DNA of 5,845 nt from Candidatus Aenigmatarchaeota archaeon (GTDB taxonomy: Archaea; Aenigmatarchaeota; Aenigmatarchaeia; PWEA01; JAGHBM01), in assembly GCA_023133195.1 (NCBI GenBank), contig JAGLWW010000051.1, positions 1 through 5,845 of the forward strand, written 5' to 3'. Shown one piece after another: positions 1 through 4,126 of the stretch; position 1 is the first letter of the stretch, and each line of letters opens with the position of its first letter. A program made the translations under genes and the position numbers. The notes below the pieces were generated by a model, which did no database searches, was not told where the DNA came from, and worked only from the letters and a program-made list of their open reading frames with translations.

Positions 1-995
1 GTAACCTCTTCTCTTTTTGGTGCTATGGCATCTATTTCATCTATGAAGATTATGGAAGGTGCGTTTTGTTCCGCATCCTCAAACACCTTTCTCAGATTTT
101 CCTCGGACTGACCATAGAACTTGGACATTATTTCCGGACCTGCTAAAGAAATGAAATGTGCACCGGCTTCGTTTGCCACAGCTTTTGCAAGAAGAGTCTT
201 GCCGGTTCCGGGTGGCCCGTACATAAGAACTCCCTTTGGGGGAGCTATTCCAAGCCTTTCAAATAGTTCAGGATGCTTAAGGGGAAGCTCAATCAATTCC
301 CTAACTTTTTTTATCTCCTCCCCCAGACCACCAATATCCTCATATGTTACAGTAGGTATTCTTGTTTCCTCTATTTTTTCAACCGCCTGTTCTTTCAGTT
401 CGATTTCCGTGTTCTCGGTTATTCTCGCCATTCCTTCAGGAGAAACTTTGACTATAACCATCTTTATCTCCGTGCCGAAAGAACCAAACGAACTTCCCAT
501 CATTTCTATGTTTATCCCGAACTGCTTGAACAAATCTTCAAAAGGGTCCATCTGGGTTCTCCTGTTTACGACAGAAGACGGGACGATTATATCCCCCTTT
601 GTCACAGGTCTCATGACAAGTTTTTGTTTCATCAGGTTGGAATTCATAATAACTCTTATCCCTTTTTGCGCAGGGGCAAGTACCACAGTTTTGGCCTCTT
701 TTATTTCAGCATCGCTGACAGTCACCGCTTCACCGAGACTGGTTCCTGCATTTTTCCTGACAAGACCGTCCATTCTTATTATATCCAAGCCGATGTCGTT
801 TGGGTAAGGCCTTACCGCTATGGCTCCTGTCATGGCGTTGCCCACTATTTTTATAACATCGCCTTCCCTTATACCAAGTTTTTTCATTACACTGGAGTCG
901 AGCCTTGCTATGCCTTTTCCATATTCGTCCCTGCTTGTAAGCTCTCCAACCTTTAACTTCACACCTTCACCTTCCTTATTTTTCTTCAAAATCAT
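1..995 (-). CDS. cdc48: Cdc48/VAT-type AAA+ ATPase, N-terminal 331 codons (3' end outside window)
   Basis: This gene encodes the archaeal Cdc48/p97 (VAT) homologue, a cytoplasmic hexameric ATPase that unfolds and extracts proteins, typically for the proteasome. Residues about 12-200 form the substrate-binding N domain (double-psi barrel Nn, then Nc). The first AAA domain (D1) begins near residue 215 with [10 protein letters not shown]. Walker A is GPPGTGKT at 260-267, the pore loop KFYG is at 292-295, and Walker B IIFIDEID is at 315-322 (D319, E320). The rest of D1 and all of D2 lie beyond the left edge. The ATG at 995 is chosen because AGGTGAT sits just upstream. A GTG at codon 12 (base 962), itself preceded by AGGTGA, is a possible alternative. 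It lies 8 bp after the 120-residue protein gene, so the two are very likely co-transcribed and perhaps translationally coupled. Family assignment is secure. Confidence 0.96.
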   Translation of the reverse strand, partial: MILKKNKEGEGVKLKVGELTSRDEYGKGIARLDSSVMKKLGIREGDVIKIVGNAMTGAIAVRPYPNDIGLDIIRMDGLVRKNAGTSLGEAVTVSDAEIKEAKTVVLAPAQKGIRVIMNSNLMKQKLVMRPVTKGDIIVPSSVVNRRTQMDPFEDLFKQFGINIEMMGSSFGSFGTEIKMVIVKVSPEGMARITENTEIELKEQAVEKIEETRIPTVTYEDIGGLGEEIKKVRELIELPLKHPELFERLGIAPPKGVLMYGPPGTGKTLLAKAVANEAGAHFISLAGPEIMSKFYGQSEENLRKVFEDAEQNAPSIIFIDEIDAIAPKREEV

Positions 996-1003
996 GAAAT
1001 CAC

Positions 1004-1366
1004 CTACCTTATTTTTATATTTTCAGATTTAAGTTTTTCATATTCCTCTGGTTCCAGAAAAATCTTAAGAAAATCATAATCTATCTTGTCTTCCCACTCC
1101 TTCATATACTTTATTATCCTCTCCATTTCCTTCATTGCCACTATGAAGACAGAGCTATCAACCTTTATGTGCGGTATCTCGTTGAGCAGCCCGTTTCTCT
1201 GGTATCTGTATTCGGATTTTTCACTCCTTATTATTTGCTTCCAGCCGTACAAACCGCGAAAGAACTTGTTCCTCTCGTAGTTTGAGTCAAATTTCTCTGA
1301 GTGAGTGCTGAAATTTATCAGGACGGCCACGTTCCCTTTTTCATCCTCTTTTATCCTTATCTTCAT
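1004..1366 (-). CDS. unrecognised 120-residue charged protein, first gene of the cdc48 operon
   Basis: I do not recognise this 120-residue protein. It is soluble, with no signal peptide or membrane segment, and rich in Lys and Glu. The N-terminal half looks like beta strands ([20 protein letters not shown]) followed by an aromatic stretch [11 protein letters not shown] central block [19 protein letters not shown] is followed by probable helices rich in Glu and Lys to the C terminus. The start at 1366 has AGGTG a few bases upstream. The stop codon TAG is embedded in AGGTAGGTGATT, the ribosome binding site of cdc48, so termination here and initiation of cdc48 are physically linked. A role with Cdc48, as adaptor or substrate factor, is only a guess from this arrangement. 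The reading frame is convincing because of its start signal, tight spacing and balanced composition. Confidence 0.85.
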   Translation of the reverse strand: MKIRIKEDEKGNVAVLINFSTHSEKFDSNYERNKFFRGLYGWKQIIRSEKSEYRYQRNGLLNEIPHIKVDSSVFIVAMKEMERIIKYMKEWEDKIDYDFLKIFLEPEEYEKLKSENIKIR

Positions 1367-1377
1367 ATCGGCACCTA

Positions 1378-1399
1378 TTTAGTGTTTATTTACACTAAA
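1378..1399. promoter_or_regulatory. inverted repeat, candidate repressor operator of the cdc48 operon
   Basis: TTTAGTGT, a 6-base spacer TTATTT, then ACACTAAA form perfect 8-base arms. The repeat lies between the TATA-like box at 1401-1410 and the start codon at 1366, covering the expected transcription start (about 1377-1380). A dimeric winged-helix repressor bound there would block initiation. The repeat is seen directly; the operator role is inference. Confidence 0.55.
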
Positions 1400-1400
1400 A

Positions 1401-1410
1401 AATATATAAA
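1401..1410 (-). promoter_or_regulatory. TATA box of the cdc48 operon
   Basis: On the minus strand the sequence reads TTTATATATT, preceded by GTTAAC, which could contribute to TFB recognition. The box is about 40 bp upstream of the ATG at 1366, which predicts a short leader of roughly 10-15 nt carrying the AGGTG ribosome binding site. Confidence 0.7.
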
Positions 1411-1423
1411 GTTAACGGTGTAT

Positions 1424-1440
1424 GGTTCTGTCTCAAAATA
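1424..1440 (+). mobile_element. lone IS6-family-like terminal sequence (possible remnant)
   Basis: GGTTCTGTCTCAAAATA resembles the terminal inverted repeats of IS6-family elements, which commonly start GGTTCTGTTGCAAA or GGCACTGTTGCAAA. In this orientation an element would extend rightwards, towards the gene at 1488. No transposase, matching right end or obvious 8-bp target duplication was found, so this is at best a remnant or solo end and may be coincidence. Confidence 0.3.
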
Positions 1441-1453
1441 GGTTGATTTAACA

Positions 1454-1464
1454 TAATTTTAATA
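1454..1464 (+). promoter_or_regulatory. TATA-like box for the deoxyribosyltransferase-like gene
   Basis: The AT-rich TAATTTTAATA lies about 25-30 bp upstream of the ATG at 1488. There is no AGGTGA-type ribosome binding site before that ATG, so a leaderless transcript beginning at or next to the start codon is the simplest reading. Confidence 0.45.
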
Positions 1465-1487
1465 AGAATATGAGATAATAACAATAC

Positions 1488-1880
1488 ATGAAAAAAGTGG
1501 TTATCTGTGCGAGTAGATTCTTACTGAAGGAGGCAAAAGAATACAAAAGAAAGTTAGAGAATAAAGGATACGCTGTTATAAGATGTCCTCAACTTATTGA
1601 CCAAGACTCTTTAGAAGCTTATCAAACCACTCATATAGAGCACTATAAAAAGATTATAGAATCTGATATTTTATTCATTCTTAATATAGAGAAAAACGGG
1701 ATTTCAAACTATATAGGTCCTAGCGTTTTTGCAGAAATAGCTTTTGCTATAGGATTAAACATATCTCTAGGAAAGGAAATAACGGTTTATTGCTTAAATC
1801 CATTGCCAGAGGAACTATCCTATTCGGAAGAATTAAAATCATGGAAGGAATTAGGATGGATAAAGATTTGGAAAGATTGA
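1488..1880 (+). CDS. nucleoside 2-deoxyribosyltransferase-like protein
   Basis: This complete 130-residue protein has a Rossmann-like fold typical of nucleoside 2-deoxyribosyltransferase-like proteins, which act on the N-glycosidic bond of (deoxy)nucleosides or nucleotides. It opens with a hydrophobic strand and loop (KKVVICASR, residues 2-10). The segment HYKKIIESDILFILN (52-66) precedes IGPSVFAEIAFAIGL (76-90), whose E83 sits where the family carries its catalytic glutamate in a G-x-x-x-E-type helix. The length is close to the family norm of about 130-160. The gene stands alone on its strand, appears leaderless, and is markedly AT-rich (94 G or C in bases 1501-1800, about 31%) compared with cdc48. 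Substrate and reaction are not determined; related folds also include nucleotide-sensing and TIR/SLOG-like proteins. Placement in the superfamily is moderately secure, and any specific enzyme activity is not. Confidence 0.7.
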   Translation: MKKVVICASRFLLKEAKEYKRKLENKGYAVIRCPQLIDQDSLEAYQTTHIEHYKKIIESDILFILNIEKNGISNYIGPSVFAEIAFAIGLNISLGKEITVYCLNPLPEELSYSEELKSWKELGWIKIWKD

Positions 1881-1937
1881 GTGATTTTGTTCCAACTTAA
1901 ACTCAAAGATATCCGTATACTATTTTATAAAACCCCA

Positions 1938-1944
1938 TTTTTTT
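1938..1944 (+). terminator. poly-T stretch after the deoxyribosyltransferase-like gene
   Basis: Seven consecutive T residues on the plus strand lie about 58 bp after the stop at 1880, at the end of a 67-bp convergent gap. Archaeal RNA polymerase terminates at such U-rich tracts without needing a hairpin. No strong stem precedes it. Nothing else is seen in this gap. Confidence 0.5.
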
Positions 1945-1947
1945 CTA

Positions 1948-2253
1948 TCAATGAAGAAAGCTCTGGTCTGCATAGTGGCGCAGGATTGTGTAAAGACCTT
2001 TGAATATTGGCAGGACCCAAAAATAAGGAATGGAAAATCCTGTTAAAAGAACTATTCCTGCTATTATATCAACAGCTCCCATCCAGTCAAGCCAGTAGTT
2101 TTTAATGGCAGCAGAGCCGAATGAAAAGATGCCTTTTAACAGGACTATTACTGCCATGTAAAAAGATATGGAAGAGAGGATTCCCGGGTATAATATGGAA
2201 ACGCCCACCAGTATGTCAATCAAACCAAATACAAGTAAAATAATCTGAATCAC
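1948..2253 (-). CDS. small four-helix membrane protein, apparently internally duplicated
   Basis: I do not recognise this protein of about 101 residues. It is almost entirely hydrophobic, with four probable membrane helices near residues 3-22, 28-46, 56-74 and 75-92. The two halves resemble each other: GLIDILVGVSIL (10-21) with a later KG (40-41), and GAVDIIAGIVLL (59-70) with a later KG (85-86). This suggests duplication of a two-helix hairpin. An in-frame stop lies three codons upstream of the GTG at 2253, so the start is that GTG or later. The GTG is itself part of AAGGTGATT, which looks like a ribosome binding site, so the exact start is uncertain. The gene follows bacA by 29 bp on the same strand and is probably co-transcribed with it; function in the membrane is unknown. 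Confidence 0.75.
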   Translation of the reverse strand: MIQIILLVFGLIDILVGVSILYPGILSSISFYMAVIVLLKGIFSFGSAAIKNYWLDWMGAVDIIAGIVLLTGFSIPYFWVLPIFKGLYTILRHYADQSFLH

Positions 2254-2282
2254 CTTGAATTATTATTTTTCACTCCTTCTGT

Positions 2283-3071
2283 TTAAATAAATAAAGTCAT
2301 TACTGCCATCAAACCAAGGAATATACAGAACCAGCTGAAATCAACTTTTCTTGCAACTTTCATGAGGATTTTTATTGTGGCCAGGCCGAACACAAAGGAA
2401 AAGAAAATGGCGATTAGTGAATACAAATCAAAACTTATTTTTCCGAGGAGGCCAAGTCCCACCTCCGCGGCCAAAACTGCAGGGATGCTCATAAGGAAAC
2501 TAAGCCTCAATGCTTGCCTGGCTTCATGTTTTTCAAACAGAAGTACTGAGGTGGTCAGGCCCGAGCGGCTCAGACCGGGGAGAACAGAGAAGGCCTGGAC
2601 TATACCGACCAGAATGGCGTCACGAATTTTCAAATCTTTTTTAATACCCTCAACTTTCTTACCAAATCTCTGAAACAGTCCAGTTACAATCAACAACAAA
2701 CCTATGAAAGCCATTGTATGACTTCCGGAAAATTTGATTTCATTCAAACCGAACAGGAGCAGGGGTGCTCCAATAACTCCGGTTAATAAAGTGGAAACTA
2801 TAAGAAAAGTTGTAAGACCGTTGTAGCCTTCCATACTTTTTACTTTATATTTGGATAAATTTTTGATTATACCCATAATTTCTTTGCGAAAGTAAACTAA
2901 AGCTGCAAACAAAGTTCCTGTATGAAGCCATATTGAGAGGAATACCGCCTCTTCAAGCGATTTTCCGAAAAAATTCACCAAAACTATGGAAGAAATTCCT
3001 TCGCTGCTTACAGGAAGCCACTCGGTGACACCTTGAACAATACCAAGCAATATTGGTTCAATTATATTCAT
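2283..3071 (-). CDS. uppP: BacA/UppP-family polyprenyl-diphosphate phosphatase
   Basis: This integral membrane protein of 262 residues matches the usual 260-280 of the family. BacA/UppP (EC 3.6.1.27) dephosphorylates undecaprenyl diphosphate to recycle the lipid carrier; in an archaeon the substrate would be a dolichyl-type polyprenyl diphosphate used in glycosylation. The family's (E/Q)xxxE motif appears as QGVTE at 13-17, followed by WLPVSSEG at 18-25. The PGxSRSxxT motif is PGLSRSGLT at 165-173 (R169). Several hydrophobic helices are evident across the length. The histidine that follows SSTG in the E. coli enzyme is Ile26 here. The ATG at 3071 is chosen over an upstream extension to 3224 because the homologous sequence begins there, and because a TATA box about 25 bp upstream predicts a leaderless mRNA. 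The extension would also run through the promoter and into radB on the opposite strand. Confidence 0.92.
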   Translation of the reverse strand: MNIIEPILLGIVQGVTEWLPVSSEGISSIVLVNFFGKSLEEAVFLSIWLHTGTLFAALVYFRKEIMGIIKNLSKYKVKSMEGYNGLTTFLIVSTLLTGVIGAPLLLFGLNEIKFSGSHTMAFIGLLLIVTGLFQRFGKKVEGIKKDLKIRDAILVGIVQAFSVLPGLSRSGLTTSVLLFEKHEARQALRLSFLMSIPAVLAAEVGLGLLGKISFDLYSLIAIFFSFVFGLATIKILMKVARKVDFSWFCIFLGLMAVMTLFI

Positions 3072-3092
3072 ACTATAATTTTTATGGCATGT

Positions 3093-3100
3093 CTTATAAA
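3093..3100 (-). promoter_or_regulatory. TATA box of uppP (leaderless promoter)
   Basis: TTTATAAG on the minus strand, preceded by CAAAGG, is centred about 25 bp upstream of the ATG at 3071. That spacing puts the transcription start at the start codon. No ribosome binding site precedes the ATG, in agreement with leaderless translation. Confidence 0.7.
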
Positions 3101-3107
3101 CCTTTGA

Positions 3108-3115
3108 AAATATAC
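3108..3115 (+). promoter_or_regulatory. TATA-like box of radB
   Basis: AAATATAC on the plus strand predicts a start near base 3137, giving a leader of about 16 nt that contains GGGTG just before the TTG at 3153. It lies within about 20 bp of the uppP TATA box on the other strand, so the two divergent promoters are packed back to back. Confidence 0.5.
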
Positions 3116-3152
3116 TTAAGCGTTGGGGTACAATAAGATTTGGGTGTGTTAT

Positions 3153-3845
3153 TTGGAGATAAGTAAAAAACTCCCCTTTGGTCAGGAGCCACTGGATGAA
3201 TTGCTTTCCGGCGGGATAGAACACAAAGCTTTGACGAATTTATACGGACCCCCGGGTTGCGGAAAAACCAACATAGTGCTTATAGCGACTAATTCTTGTA
3301 TAAAGAAAGGAAAAAAAGTGATATTCATAGATACCGAGGGTGGGTTTAGTCCCGAGAGATTTTCACAGATATCAAAAGATTTTGAAAACGCTTCTCAAAA
3401 GATAATTCTGATAGAACCCAAAACATTCGAAGAGCAGGACAAAGTAATCACGGAACTGGAGAATAAATTTGACAATGATGTCGGTTTGATAGTGCTGGAT
3501 TCTCTTGTGAACCTGTACAGGCTTGAACTGGATGAGGATAACTTTCAAAAAATAAACAAAATGCTTTCAACACAACTGGCGATATTATCAAAGATGTCTA
3601 GGGAAAAGGACATTCCTGTTCTCATAACAAATCACATGTATACCAGCAATGGTGGTACTCAACCAGTTTCCCGCGATATAACAAAATACTGGAGCAAGTG
3701 TCTCGTGGAGCTGATAAAACTGGACAAAGGCAAAAGAGTTGCAATTCTGAGAAAGCACAGGTCTATACCGGAAGGAAAGGAAGTTCATTTCAAGATAACC
3801 CAGGATGGAGTAGTCCCCGCGGAAAAGAAATTCAAACTTTTCTAA
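3153..3845 (+). CDS. radB: DNA repair and recombination protein RadB
   Basis: RadB is a RecA/RadA paralogue of archaea, a single ATPase core of about 220-240 residues that assists RadA-mediated homologous recombination. This protein has 230 residues from the chosen TTG start. It opens with the family-like segment LPFGQEPLDELLSGGIE (7-23). Walker A is GPPGCGKT at 32-39, DTEGGFSPER at 60-69 contains the likely catalytic Glu62, and Walker B is LIVLDS at 112-117 followed by NLYR (120-123). The late region NHMYTSNGGTQPVSRDITKYWS corresponds to the DNA-binding loop area. There is no N-terminal helix-hairpin-helix domain, which separates it from RadA. TTG at 3153 is favoured because GGGTG lies 6 bases before it and because it leaves the usual short tail before LPFG; in-frame GTG at 3144 or TTG at 3123 are alternatives. 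The gene is convergent with the small gene that follows, with an 8-bp gap. Confidence 0.92.
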   Translation: MEISKKLPFGQEPLDELLSGGIEHKALTNLYGPPGCGKTNIVLIATNSCIKKGKKVIFIDTEGGFSPERFSQISKDFENASQKIILIEPKTFEEQDKVITELENKFDNDVGLIVLDSLVNLYRLELDEDNFQKINKMLSTQLAILSKMSREKDIPVLITNHMYTSNGGTQPVSRDITKYWSKCLVELIKLDKGKRVAILRKHRSIPEGKEVHFKITQDGVVPAEKKFKLF

Positions 3846-3853
3846 TTGTATTT

Positions 3854-3988
3854 TCAATCTGGAATTTTAACATATTTTTTGTTCCGGCCATCCTCACGAA
3901 TATTAAAAGCCACATCACTCGTAAGGAGCATGTCTGGAACCACATAAGGTTTTTTATCCTTGTAATTTTCGCAATCTTCATCTATCAT
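3854..3988 (-). CDS. unrecognised 44-residue protein
   Basis: This is a short gene of 44 codons that I do not recognise. The ATG at 3988 has a good ribosome binding site, AGAGGTGG, four bases upstream. That is the main reason to believe it and to prefer it over an in-frame ATG at 4084 that lacks such a signal. The protein is soluble and charged: an acidic start (MIDEDCENYKDKK), a central YVVPDMLLTSDVAFNI, and a basic end (GRNKKYVKIPD). It has a single cysteine, so it is not a zinc knuckle. It lies downstream of pyrDK on the same strand after 138 bp and meets radB tail to tail. Its function is unknown. Confidence 0.6.
   Translation of the reverse strand: MIDEDCENYKDKKPYVVPDMLLTSDVAFNIREDGRNKKYVKIPD
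3875..3880 (+). terminator. T-rich stretch downstream of radB
   Basis: Six T residues (then GTT) on the plus strand lie 30 bp after the radB stop, inside the coding sequence of the convergent small gene. This is a plausible archaeal U-tract terminator for radB; transcripts of the two genes would then overlap at their 3' ends. Confidence 0.35.
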
Positions 3989-4066
3989 AAAACCACCTCT
4001 TCTGTGGGAGTTAGAAATCAAGGGTCGAAAGAACCCGACCATAGTTTTCTTTAGTGAAATAAAAGA
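3989..4066 (-). promoter_or_regulatory. possible structured leader of the 44-residue gene
   Basis: Read on the minus strand, this stretch contains GGTCG (4036-4040) and CGACC (4023-4027) around an 8-base loop. It also contains an overlapping alternative, GGGTT (4032-4036) with GACCC (4022-4026), that could form instead. Nearer the start codon, CCAC (4004-4007) can pair with GTGG (3993-3996), which covers part of the ribosome binding site. The start of the leader is set by the TATA-like box at 4088-4095. The rest of the 138-bp gap shows nothing further. Confidence 0.3.
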
Positions 4067-4087
4067 ATTTCTATACAAGACCACGAA

Positions 4088-4095
4088 AATTTATA
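4088..4095 (-). promoter_or_regulatory. TATA-like box upstream of the 44-residue gene
   Basis: TATAAATT on the minus strand lies about 105 bp before the ATG at 3988 and 31 bp after the pyrDK stop. It predicts a start near 4066 and a leader of about 78 nt. Read-through from pyrDK is an alternative way the small gene could be expressed. Confidence 0.4.
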
Positions 4096-4126
4096 TTCAA
4101 GAAAACCCATATAGTTACAAGGTATT

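Noticed and set aside
121..956. Two long plus-strand open frames opposite cdc48
   Set aside because: They are antisense shadows: the minus strand carries an unmistakable AAA+ ATPase with Walker A and B, and the plus frames have no start signals and odd Ser/Phe-rich composition.
2325..2332. ACAGAACC as a right-hand partner of the IS6-like end
   Set aside because: The match covers only a few bases, lies inside the uppP coding sequence, and the next bases do not continue the terminal repeat.
3072..3224. Upstream extension of uppP to base 3224
   Set aside because: The extra 51 residues do not belong to the family, would run through the uppP TATA box, and overlap the start of radB on the other strand.
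4022..4040. GGTTC-containing hairpin resembling a tRNA T-arm
   Set aside because: The conserved T-loop pattern is absent, and there are no D-arm, anticodon arm or acceptor stem nearby on either strand.
3698..4054. Plus-strand open frame overlapping the radB end
   Set aside because: It overlaps radB in another frame, and its second half is antisense to the small gene and its leader; there is no start signal.
3989..4084. Upstream extension of the small gene to ATG at 4084
   Set aside because: No ribosome binding site precedes 4084, whereas 3988 has AGAGGTGG at ideal distance; the added residues look like translated leader.
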